Positions 14,223 to 22,198 of a stretch of 37,469 nt of DNA are shown here, one piece after another. The DNA lies in the NCBI GenBank assembly GCA_030448225.1, contig JAUJNJ010000068.1, positions 1 through 37,469 on the forward strand, in the 5' to 3' direction. How positions within the stretch are numbered: the stretch's first letter is position 1; each line of letters opens with the position of its first letter. The notes beneath the pieces were generated by a model. That model worked only from the letters and a program-made list of their open reading frames with translations, did no database searches and had not been told where the DNA came from. A program made the translations under genes and the position numbers. This DNA is from Phycisphaerae bacterium (GTDB taxonomy: Bacteria > Planctomycetota > Phycisphaerae > Tepidisphaerales > Tepidisphaeraceae).

Positions 14223-17200
14223 TTACTCCACCCGCAGGTCGGCGGGCCGGACGTTGCGCTGGCCCAGCCAGACCGCCAGCGCCAGGCCGGACAGGCCGAT
14301 CAGCAGGACGGCGAGCAGCGTCAGACCCAACGCCCCGAGGTTGACCGTGCGGTCGGACGAGAAGATCGCCGGCGCCACGCCGAGCGCCGCGCACCCGGTG
14401 CCCACCAGCAGGCCGAGCACGAGCAGGAACGCGTTCTCCGCCAGCACGAGCCGCAGGCGGGCGGCCGGGCGGAAGCCGATGGCCGTCAGCAGCGCCAGCT
14501 CGGCCCGCCGCTCCACGAGGCTCCGCAGCAGCACGACGGCCAAGCCGATCGTCCCGAGCATCAGGCCGAGCGACCCGAGCGTCTGGAACGTCGACAAATA
14601 CGTGTTCTTCACCCGCGCGTACGCCGCCAGCCGGTCGGCCGTGCGGTCGACGACGGCGGCGTTCTCCTCGAGCGCCGTCGCCAGCTCCGCCTGCACCGCC
14701 GCCTCGTCCGCCGCCGGCGTCTCCACCAGCACGATGCCGAAGCCGCTCTGCGACGGGAACAGGCGCAGGAAGTTCGCCTCGCTCATCAGCATCTCCCCCT
14801 GGAAGAGGCTGTGCGACAGCGTGCCCACGAGCTTCAGCTTTCGATCGCTCCCGAGTTGGTCGGTGATCGTCATCGTCTGGCCGAGGCCGAGCTTCAGGAT
14901 GTACTGCGCCGTCTCGGCGTCGGTGACGACCGGCACCTCCGACTCGTCCGCCCCCGGCTCGCCCAGCAGCGTCCACGGATTCTCGACATCCTTGATCGTC
15001 TTGCTGAACGTGAACGCGCCCCGCTCGACCATCGCCGGCGGCACCGCGAGGATCGTCGGCTGGCTCGGCCGCGTGAGGTTGAGGCAGCTGATGTCCTGCC
15101 CCGCCCAGCTCCGCATCGGCATGAAGTTCACGCGGTCCCACAGCGCCGCGTCGGCGTCGTCGATGCCGAGCGCCTCCCGCCCCGCCGGCGTGGCCGGGCT
15201 CGCCAGCAGCGGGATGTCCGCCTGCACGATGAGGCGGTAGCCGCCCGCGCCCGACTCCGGCCGGTCGACGTCGTCGCGCGGCCCCTCCTTCATCGACGCG
15301 ACCGTCACGAGCGTGTACGCCGCGAAGGCGATGAGCCCGATCGACAAGACGCTCCGCCCGGTGTTCCGCGACGCGTTGCGCACGCCGAGGCGCTCGACCG
15401 ACATGGCGGCGAAGGATGAAGGAGGAAGGCTGAAGGATGAAGCAGGATGCGCGGCAGCACGGTGGGTCTTTGGGGACGCTCCGACTTGTGCCGTCTCGGC
15501 CGCCGCAGCGTCCGAAGGCACAAGCCCATCCGCGCCCTTCATCCTTCCGCCTTCATCCGTCATCCTTCCCCGCGCCGGCCGCAGCCACGCGCTGAGGCCC
15601 GCGAGCGACGCGATCAGCAGCGCCGACCCGCCGCCGAGGAACGCGCCGCGCGGGTCGATGAGTCCCGCCGCCCCCACGCCGATCAGAGCCAGCCCGATCG
15701 CACCGAAGACGAGCGCGATGCCGCCTGCGATCCGCCCGCCGCGCTTCTTCGTCGTCCCGTCGCGCGTCTGCCACCCGCCGGCCAGGAGGCGCGCCGCGTC
15801 GGCCCGGCCGACGTCCCACGCGGCCCAGGCGATCGCGATCATCGCGACGAGCAGGCTGGCGAGCAGGCCGATCGCGAGCGTCGGCGGCTCGACGTGCAGC
15901 CGCATCGCGGTCGTGCCGACGGCGTCCACCCACCACGTCCGCAGGCCGGCCATCATGAGCCACGTGTAGCCGATCGCGCCGAGCAGCCCGACGACGCCGC
16001 CGGCCAGCGCGATCAGCATCCCCTCCCCCAGCGCCAGCCGCCGCATGCCGCCCGGCGTGAATCCGAGCGCGCCGATCAGGCCGATCTGCCGCGCCCGCTG
16101 CTCGATGTTGAGCCGGAACAGCATCGCCACGAGCAGCGCGGCGGCCACGATGAGGAAGAAGCTGAAGCCGACGAACAGCATCGCGAAGTCGGTGCTGCCC
16201 GCCGACGCCGCGAGCTGCTGTTCGCGCACCGGCGCGAACGCCAGACCCATCGCCGCCGGGTCGATCTCGTCCCGCAACCGCTTGGCGAACTCGTCGAGCC
16301 GGTCAGCCGGGACGCGCAGGCCCGTCACGTCGCCGAACACGCCGCCCCAGAGCTTGCGGGCCGAGTCGAGGTTCACGAACAGTTTCGGCGCCGCCTTGTA
16401 CTGGTCCCAGTACGCCTCGTCGGCGAGCTTCTCGTCGATCTGCATTCCCTCGGGCGCTTCCCAATCGGAGAAACTCTCGGCGTCGGTCAGGCCCTTGTAC
16501 TCCGGCGTCAGCGATGGGTCGGCCCCGACGCCGCTCATCGGCAGCACCCGCGCCACGCGGAACGTCAGCCCCACGCCCGGCCGGTCGCTGGCGAGTTCTT
16601 CGAGTTGTCCGCCCGCGCCGCGGAGGTAGTACGTGAGCCGCAATTGATCGCCGGGCTTCGCGTTGATCTGCTTCGCCGCCCACTCGTTCAGCACGACCTC
16701 GTCCGGCGCGAGCGCGGCGCCTCCGAGCCGATCGACGCCCGCGCCCACCGCGTAGAAGATCGTGTTCTTCACCGTCGCCGGCTCGCTCGCCGGCGCGTCG
16801 GCGGGCCGCACCGTGTTCACGAGGTAGACCGACACGCGGCCGAGCTCGACGTTCATCGACTTCGCCACCCGCTCGGCCGCGTCGAGCACCGGGCGGCTCC
16901 ACGAACGTGCCGCGGGAGATGAGCGTGGCGGATTGGCCGTCGGGCGACTTCTTGAAGCTCAGGCCGAAGTCGTCGAGCGTCACCAGCCGCTTCACCCGCG
17001 TGTTGAGCGCGTCGACCGCCTCGCCGCCGGTCGCGTCGGCGAGCAGCGCGTTCACGCGGCCGTTCTGCCCGACCGCGTCCTGCAACTCGGCGAGGTTCAC
17101 CCACGCGTTGCGCGGGACGCGCTGGCTCCCCTCGAGGTTGAAGAGCGACGCGAAGTTCCGCTCGCGGCTCGACGCGGGCGACGTCGACGCGCATGCCGAC

Positions 17201-17697
17201 AGCGCTCGTCGCCCCGCCGGGCGAGGCGCGCGTCGCGCGGCGTCCTCCAGCACCGGGAGGCGCAGCAGGACCGTGTCCTTCTCCCCCGCCGCCCGCACCG
17301 CCTCGGCCAGCGCGCGTTCAGCACGACCCGCCCACGCGGCACGGGCAGCCACTCGCCGCCGAGGGCCGCGATCTGCACGCGCCCGCCGTCCGCGCGTCGC
17401 CGCCCGCGGCCGCCGCGCGCCCTTCACGATCACCGCCGGCGCGACGTCGAACCCGCCCTCGGCCGCCAGTCGCCCGGCGAGGCCGCGTCGAAGAACCGCG
17501 TCGCCACCATCGCGTGATCGACCCGGCCGAGGCGTTCGAGCGCCAGGTCGCGCAAGCTGCCGCGGACGCTGTCGCCGACCATGAGCGCGCCGGTCAGCAC
17601 CGCCGTCGCCACCGCCATCCCGGCCGCCACGGCGAAGTTCGACGCGGAAGTAGCGCAGGTTGCGCAGGAGCAGTTGCAGGCGGTTCATGCCAGTCAT
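14223..17697 (-). CDS. Large two-module FtsX/MacB-type ABC transporter permease, N-terminal third frameshifted
   Basis: About 1,150 residues. The intact part (14223-16889) has two FtsX modules. The first has 'FAMLFVGFSFFLIVAAALL', 'MLIALAGGVVGLLGAIGY' and 'IGLLASLLVAMIAIAWAAW'. The second has 'SVLSIGLIAFAAYTLVTVA', 'LGSLGLMLGTIGLAVVLL', 'FLLVLGLLVGTGCAALGV' and 'LTLLAVLLIGLSGLALAVW'. Large soluble loops lie between helices. The N-terminus is read in pieces from ATG 17697 or 17688 ('MNRLQLLLRNLRYFRVE', then 'AVATAVLTGALMVGDSVRG', then 'RNFASLFNLEGSQRVPRNA'), needing about four shifts. A 158-bp inverted-repeat element is inserted in frame in the linker between the modules. The ATPase partner is probably the gene at 19641-20383. 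Confidence 0.85.
15411..15568. repeat. In-frame inverted-repeat element inside the permease gene
   Basis: Arms 15411-15442 and 15537-15568 are inverted copies matching at 29 of 32 positions, built of GGATGAAG/GGAAGGAT units. The 94-nt interior contains further pairs (CTTGTGCC with GGCACAAG, GGACGCT with AGCGTCC). On the - strand the element reads through without a stop, giving a peptide that begins 'GRMTDEGGRMKG' and ends 'SSFSLPPSSFAA', between the two FtsX modules. Confidence 0.7.
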
Positions 17698-17732
17698 GCG
17701 TGCGGCCCTTCGTCGTGCGTTCAAGCGTTAAA

Positions 17733-17877
17733 GCGAAGAAATTTACCACGGAGGCACGGAGACACGGAGGCGGCACGGAGGAGAGATCATGGATTTTGGC
17801 TCGGGTTTGCCACCTCCGTGCGCCCCTCCGTGTCTCCGTGTCTCCGTGTCTCCGTGGTGAGTTTATCTTTCGGAGCT
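17733..17877. repeat. Long inverted repeat of cacggag units between divergent genes
   Basis: Arm 17745-17781 contains four forward CACGGAG units (GGCACGGAG and GACACGGAG variants); arm 17811-17858 contains the reverse form CTCCGTG five times. Pairing extends outwards with gaps to about 17733 and 17877. The spacer is about 30 nt. It lies between the divergently read permease and SDR genes, where promoters would be expected. Confidence 0.75.
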
Positions 17878-18036
17878 TCTAACGGATCCCGTCCGGTCTC
17901 TGTCGATTCTAGGCGGAAGCGGCCGAAGATGCGGTTCCAGCTCTTGAACGCTACCGGGAGACGCTCGCGCGACGAATCCGCTGAAATCGACGGCGCGCTC
18001 GACCGCGGTCGCGATCATCAGTTAGGCTCACCTCCG

Positions 18037-18957
18037 ATGCACACGGAGCACGCTCCACTGAAACGCGTCGTCATCGCCGGCGGCGCGGGTTTCTCGGCCG
18101 CTCGCTCACGGCCCACCTGCTGCCGATCTGCGGCGAAATCGTCGTGCTGACGCGGGGGCTGGGCCGGACCGACGGGCGCGTTCGCTACGTGCAGTGGGAT
18201 GCGAAGACGGTGGGGCCGTGGGCCAGAGAACTCGACGGGCGGCGGCGATCGTGAACTACGTCGGTCGGACGGTCGACTGCCGCAAGACGCCACAGAACAA
18301 GCGGACCATACTGGAGTCGCGGGTGGACTCGGTGCGGGCGCTCGCGGCGGCGTACGCCCGCTGCGACGCGCCGCCGCCGGTGTGGGTGCAGTCGGCGACG
18401 GCCCACATCTACGGCGACACCGGCGACGAAATCCTCGACGAGTCGTCGCCGATCGGCACCGGATTCGCGCCCCGACGTCGGCACGGCCTGGGAACGGCGC
18501 TGGCCGAGGCCGACCTGCCCGGCTGCCGCCGGGTCGTGCTGCGGATCAGCTTCGTCCTCGGCCGCGGCGGCGGCGCGCTGACGACGCTGGCCCGCCTCGC
18601 GAAGTTCCGCCTCGGCGGCACGGTCGGCACCGGCCGGCAGTACATGAGCTGGATCCACGTCGAGGACCTCAACGCGATTGTCCGCCGGGCGATCACCGAC
18701 GACTCGGTGCACGGCGTCTACGTCGTGACTTCCCCTCACCCGGTCCCCAATCGCGAGTTCATGCCCTGCGAAGTGCCGTGGGCCGCGCCGTGGAGCCCGC
18801 CGCGCCCGCCCCGCTCGTCCGCGTCGGCTCGTGGCCTGCGCCGACCCGGAACTCGCCCTGCTCGGCCGCCGCTGCGTGCCGACGCGGCTGATGAAGGAGG
18901 GATTTCAGTTCCGGTATCCGGAGTTGCAACCGGCGGCTGAACGATCTGCTCGGATAG
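18037..18957 (+). pseudogene. TIGR01777-type SDR protein (YfcH-like epimerase), frameshifted
   Basis: Read across frames this is a complete ~300-residue extended SDR of the YfcH/TIGR01777 family. Pieces in order are 'LKRVVIAGGAG' then 'FLGRSLTAHLLPICGEIVV', 'AAIVNYVGRTVDCRKTP', 'WVQSATAHIYGDTGDEILD', 'TAWERALAEADLPG' (frame change inside), 'RVVLRISFVLGRGGGALTT', 'FRLGGTVGTGRQYMSWIHV', and the C-terminal DUF1731 part 'RRCVPTRLMKEGFQFRYPE' ending 'ALNDLLG' with TAG at 18955-18957. Start ATG 18037. At least six single-base shifts are needed. The family binds NAD(P); cellular functions are mostly unknown, and some members act in cell division or lipid metabolism. It interrupts the - strand transporter genes. 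Confidence 0.75.
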
Positions 18958-19035
18958 AGCGAGCTGCCGCGTCGTAGGGTGGGGCGCATTGTCGCGTCAG
19001 CGTCGGGCGGAAGGCATGATCTAGAAACGAAAGGA

Positions 19036-19059
19036 CCGCGACGACTGTCGGGATCGCGG
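19036..19059. terminator. Hairpin between convergent genes, candidate bidirectional terminator
   Basis: CCGCGA (19036-19041) pairs with TCGCGG (19054-19059), with an inner CGAC/GTCG pair. It lies just after the SDR gene (+) and just after the stop of the small hypothetical gene (-). T-rich sequence follows in the - direction only. Confidence 0.4.
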
Positions 19060-19066
19060 CACGTTG

Positions 19067-19387
19067 TTATTCAGCAGCCCCGGAACGCCGCTCGCTCAGC
19101 GTGCAGACGGCACCGCCATCGGTCGTGACCTGCAGCACTCGTGCGTACTTCTTCCAATGCTCAGCAAGGGAACCCTCGCGCGGTTCGATCCGCTTCACGC
19201 CGGCGACGAATAACGAGATCGACAGTTCCCCGTCGTGGTGCGCGAGGACAAGTTCGGTCCCCTTGAGGTACGTGACGCGACCCGAGAACTCCATCCACAC
19301 GTGGCCTACCGTGATCTCGGCATCGATGACGGCGCCCTCGGACTCCCAGCAGCTCAAGATTTCGCCATCGCCCGTCTCAAGATCCAT
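19067..19387 (-). CDS. Hypothetical protein, 106 residues
   Basis: I do not recognise the family. The frame is intact and reads like a real small soluble protein: 'MDLETGDGEILSCWESEG', alternating beta-strand-like segments ('VWMEFSGRVTYLKGTELVL', 'GELSISLFVAGVKRIEP') and a C-terminal 'VLQVTTDGGAVCTLSERR'. The strand pattern would suit a small beta-barrel such as a PilZ- or Sm-like domain, but no motif proves it. It converges with the SDR gene and lies downstream of the ABC ATPase gene on the same strand. No clear ribosome site precedes the ATG. Confidence 0.55.
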   Translation of the reverse strand: MDLETGDGEILSCWESEGAVIDAEITVGHVWMEFSGRVTYLKGTELVLAHHDGELSISLFVAGVKRIEPREGSLAEHWKKYARVLQVTTDGGAVCTLSERRSGAAE

Positions 19388-19640
19388 AGCCTATCCCGCC
19401 GCCGTTTCTGAATGACCACGGTTCTTCCGGTGTCCCGGACGAAGGCTACACCAGCACGCGCAGCGGGAATGCCGCAGCACTCAGGCGGCCCCGCAGTGCC
19501 ACGCACGCGCGCCAGAGCAACTTTCTCCGCCTGCGCCCAAGGGTGGAGCCGAGGAACGCGAGAGCGCGACAGCTTACCACGCTTCATGAAAGACGCGGCC
19601 GTGGTCGAGGATGGTGGCGGGACGTGGGCGGCGATCCGCT

Positions 19641-20383
19641 TCACTCCTGTACCAGCACGCCGTCGGTCATCCGCGGCGGCGGGCGAAACTCTCGGCGAGG
19701 GCGGGGCTGTGGGTGACGGTGACGAGCATCGCGCCGGCGCCGGTCGTGACCGAGTGGAGCAGTTCGCCGATCGTGCGCGAGGTCTTCGTGTCGAGGTTGC
19801 CGGTCGGCTCGTCGCAGAGCAGCAGGGCCGGGCGGTTCATCATCGCGCGGGCGATCGCGACGCGCTGGCGCTCGCCGCCGGACAGCTCGGCGGGCAGGTG
19901 CGTGGCCCGGCCGGCGAGGCCGACCTGTTCCAGCAGCCCCGTCGCCCGCTCCGCGTCGTCGCTCGACACGCGGCCGGCGGCGAGCTTCGCGACCATCACG
20001 TTCTCGGCCGCCGTGCACTGGGGGAGCAGGTGGTGGTCCTGGAAGATGAAGCCGACGCGGCCGCTGCGGAACTTCGCGAGGTCGTTCGACGAGAGGGTGA
20101 ACGGGTCGACGTTGCCGAGCGTGACCGAGCCGCGGGTCGGGCGGTCGAGGGTGCCGAGGATGTTGAGCAGCGTGCTCTTGCCCGACCCGCTCGGCCCGAC
20201 AATCGCCAGCGACTCGCCCGGCCGCAGTTCGAGCGACACGCCGCGCAGCACGACCAGCGGCTCGCCGGGCGTGGGGTATTCCTTGTAGACGTCGGCCACG
20301 CGCAGCACGTCGGCGGCGGCGGCGGCCAGGTTCGGCGCGGCCGAGGCGGCGGGGGCGGCGGTGTTCGCGGCGGCTTGTGTCAT
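19641..20383 (-). CDS. ABC transporter ATP-binding protein (LolD/MacB type)
   Basis: About 245 residues starting at ATG 20383. An Ala-rich extension of about 25 residues precedes the domain. Walker A is 'GPSGSGKS' (63-70), the Q-loop is in 'GFIFQDHHLL' (111-120), the signature is 'LSGGERQ' (167-173) and Walker B is 'LLLCDEP' (187-193). 'EPTGNLDTKTS' and 'RVAIARAMMNRPALLL' are typical of the LolD/MacB/FtsE group, which drives FtsX-like permeases. The open frame ends at 19667 ('FARRRG'), but shifting one base gives 'RMTDGVLVQE' to a TGA at 19641, the expected C-terminus, so a one-base error in the GC run is likely. It begins 23 nt after the GT4 stop. The natural partner is the FtsX-like permease at 14223-17697. 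Confidence 0.88.
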
Positions 20384-20406
20384 GGAGTCACGCTCCGGCC
20401 GATGGA

Positions 20407-21831
20407 TCAGGAGACCGCGCCCTCGTTCGCCGCCGGCTCGACCGGTGCGGACGACCGCTCGTCGCCCGCGGGCGCGGCGTTGTCGTCCGCCGCCGCGACC
20501 GCGGCGGCCAGCGCCGGCGCGACGCGGCCGACGACGCGCTGGTAAACGCGCATCATGTTGTGCGCCATGTGCTCGTCGGTGAACCCGTTCCGCACCGCCT
20601 GGCGGCCGGCCTCGCCGAGGCGCTGGCGGCGGGGCCCGTCGCTCAGCAGTTCGGCCAGCGCCGCCGCCAAGGCGCCCGCGTCGCCGGGCGGGGCCAGCAC
20701 GCCGCCGCCCGTGCGCTCGATGAGCTCGGGGAACGAGCCGTGCGCCGGCTCGGCAACGGGCACGCCGCGGGCGAGGGCTTCGAGGACGAACACGCCCTTG
20801 GCCTCGGGATAGGCGGTCGGCACGCAGAGCACGTCGATGTTGTCGAGCAGGGCCAGTTTCTGCGGGCGGTCCACCTCGCCGCCGAACTCCACCTTCCCGG
20901 CCAGCGCGGTCTTGGCGACGCGCTTCTGCTGGTCGGCGTACCACTTCTCGTTGCCCTTGGCGACGTAGCCGGCCACCCGCGCGCGGAGGCGGTCCATGCC
21001 GGGCATCTTCTGCAGCACGAGCAGCGCGTCGATGAGGCGGTCGAGCCCCTTCTCCGGGCAGATCCGCGCCATGTACCCCACCGTCGGCGGCCGCCCCACC
21101 GAGCGCGCGGGGTTGCCGGCGCGCACGTAGTCGGCGGGGATGCCGGGGTAGACGACGTCGATCAACTCGCGGCCGACGCCGATGTACTCGGCCATGCGGT
21201 CGGCGTAAAAGTCGCACGTGGCGACGAAGCGGGTGACGTCGGCGGCGCGCTGGCGGATCACGTCGCGGATGAGGCCGCGGTCGACCTCGCCCATGGCGTC
21301 GAGGAAGATGTCCTCGCCCGTGAGTTCGCAGATGACGGGCACGCCGAGCTCCTCGCGGATCGCGCGGGCGGTGCCGAGGAACATGAGGTTGGGGAGCGTG
21401 ACGACGTCGGGCTTCACGTCGTCCTTCAGGAACCGCAGCAGCCGGCGCAGCTCCTTCACCGCCGGGCCCGACTCGCCCTGGAGCAGCGAGAGCGTGAGGC
21501 CGGCCAGTTCCTCCGGCGGCGTGCTGGCGCCGTAGCTGCCGGCGACCTTCAGCAGCCAGGGGCGGTCGAGCAGCCAGTCGAGCGCGCGGGGCGTCTTGCG
21601 GAAGAGGCCCGACGCGTGCTGGAGGTAGACGTTGATGCCGCCGAAGAAGACCTCGCCCGCGGTTCCCTCAACCGTGCTGACGGGCTGCCCCTCGGTGCGC
21701 AGCGGGGTGTAGAGCGGCACGAGCGTCACCGCGTGGCCCTGCCGCTTGAGGGCGGCGGCCAGCGCGTTGTCGCGCATGCAGCTGCCGCAGTACATGCCGG
21801 CCGCGCCGGCGGCGAGGATGCAGATGTTCAA
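20407..21831 (-). CDS. GT4 family glycosyltransferase
   Basis: A 474-residue GT-B fold retaining glycosyltransferase. The N-terminal domain begins 'MNICILAAGAAGMYCGSCMR'; the C-terminal domain begins with 'VGYMARICPEKGLDRLIDAL' (251-270). E343 and E351 in 'PEAKGVFVLEALARGVP' form the EX7E nucleotide-sugar motif. A Pro/Ala-rich acidic tail of about 35 residues follows. Start is TTG 21831, supported by GGAG 6 nt upstream; no better in-frame ATG exists. A TATAAT box lies 30 nt upstream and a tiny leader ORF overlaps the start. The stop is 23 nt before the ABC ATPase start, so the two are co-transcribed. It probably adds a sugar to a surface glycan or lipid; the substrate cannot be named. Confidence 0.88.
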   Translation of the reverse strand: MNICILAAGAAGMYCGSCMRDNALAAALKRQGHAVTLVPLYTPLRTEGQPVSTVEGTAGEVFFGGINVYLQHASGLFRKTPRALDWLLDRPWLLKVAGSYGASTPPEELAGLTLSLLQGESGPAVKELRRLLRFLKDDVKPDVVTLPNLMFLGTARAIREELGVPVICELTGEDIFLDAMGEVDRGLIRDVIRQRAADVTRFVATCDFYADRMAEYIGVGRELIDVVYPGIPADYVRAGNPARSVGRPPTVGYMARICPEKGLDRLIDALLVLQKMPGMDRLRARVAGYVAKGNEKWYADQQKRVAKTALAGKVEFGGEVDRPQKLALLDNIDVLCVPTAYPEAKGVFVLEALARGVPVAEPAHGSFPELIERTGGGVLAPPGDAGALAAALAELLSDGPRRQRLGEAGRQAVRNGFTDEHMAHNMMRVYQRVVGRVAPALAAAVAAADDNAAPAGDERSSAPVEPAANEGAVS

Positions 21832-21854
21832 AGCGCGCTCCGGACCGGGGTCAT
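21828..21854 (-). CDS. Possible 8-residue leader peptide (MTPVRSAL) coupled to GT4
   Basis: ATG at 21854 follows the TATAAT box by only 6 nt, reads eight codons and stops at TGA 21830-21828. That stop overlaps the GT4 TTG start (21831-21829) by 2 nt. This is the geometry of translational coupling. It may also be chance, because the GT4 start has its own ribosome site. Confidence 0.25.
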   Translation of the reverse strand: MTPVRSAL

Positions 21855-21860
21855 GGCGGG

Positions 21861-21888
21861 ATTATAGGCGAAAGCGTGCCGGCGTCAG
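21861..21888 (-). promoter_or_regulatory. Promoter for the GT4-ABC operon
   Basis: On the - strand, CTGACG (21888-21883) and a perfect TATAAT (21866-21861) are separated by 16 nt. Predicted transcription start is near 21854, giving a 5' leader of about 23 nt before TTG 21831. Confidence 0.5.
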
Positions 21889-22010
21889 CCGGGGAAGTGC
21901 GGGCGTGTCCGAAACGGCGGTCCACCACGGAGAACACGGAGGCCGCGGGGAGGACAACATGTGGCATGAGGAGCGAGACCGACTCCCTATTTACACGTTC
22001 GGTGCGTGTC

Positions 22011-22178
22011 GTCCCCTCTCCCCTGTACTCAGGGGAGAGGGTTAGGGTGAGGGGATCTCGCGACAGGCGTGAGAGGAAACGGCCGGATCGTCCCGAAAGA
22101 ACGTGCGTCCCGGTTCTCGGGTGCCCGGTGCGAGATCCCCTCACCCCCGCCCTCTCCCCCGTACGGGGGCGAGGGGGC
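22011..22178. repeat. Nested inverted-repeat element with two internal hairpins
   Basis: The outer arms GTGAGGGGATCTCGC (22047-22061) and its exact complement (22130-22144) enclose about 68 nt. Outside each arm is a hairpin: CCCTCTCCCCTG (22014-22025) pairs perfectly over 12 bp with 22030-22041 around TACT, and a similar C-rich/G-rich hairpin around GTAC occupies about 22150-22175. It follows the 3' end of the dehydrogenase gene and precedes the GT4 promoter, so it could end or insulate transcription. Confidence 0.75.
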
Positions 22179-22198
22179 AGACGCCCCGGCCCGCCGTT

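Larger units (their letters stand above)
21855..22198. other. Intergenic stretch between the PVC dehydrogenase and GT4 genes
   Basis: About 340 nt without a gene. It holds the GT4 promoter (21861-21888), one arm of the cacggag repeat family (21922-21942) and the nested inverted repeat at 22011-22178. I see nothing else in it. Confidence 0.7.

Noticed and set aside
18996..19066. CRISPR or tRNA signal in gaps, including the 19036-19059 hairpin
   Set aside because: No repeat-spacer array or cloverleaf was found anywhere in the window; the hairpin is better read as a terminator.
19354..19644. Possible small basic protein on the - strand
   Set aside because: Overlaps the start of the 19067-19387 gene, has no ribosome site and no recognisable domain; I see nothing else in 19388-19640.
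20377..21867. 496-codon + strand frame opposite the GT4 gene
   Set aside because: Arg/Ala/Val-rich shadow; the - strand has GT-B motifs, a promoter and a ribosome site.
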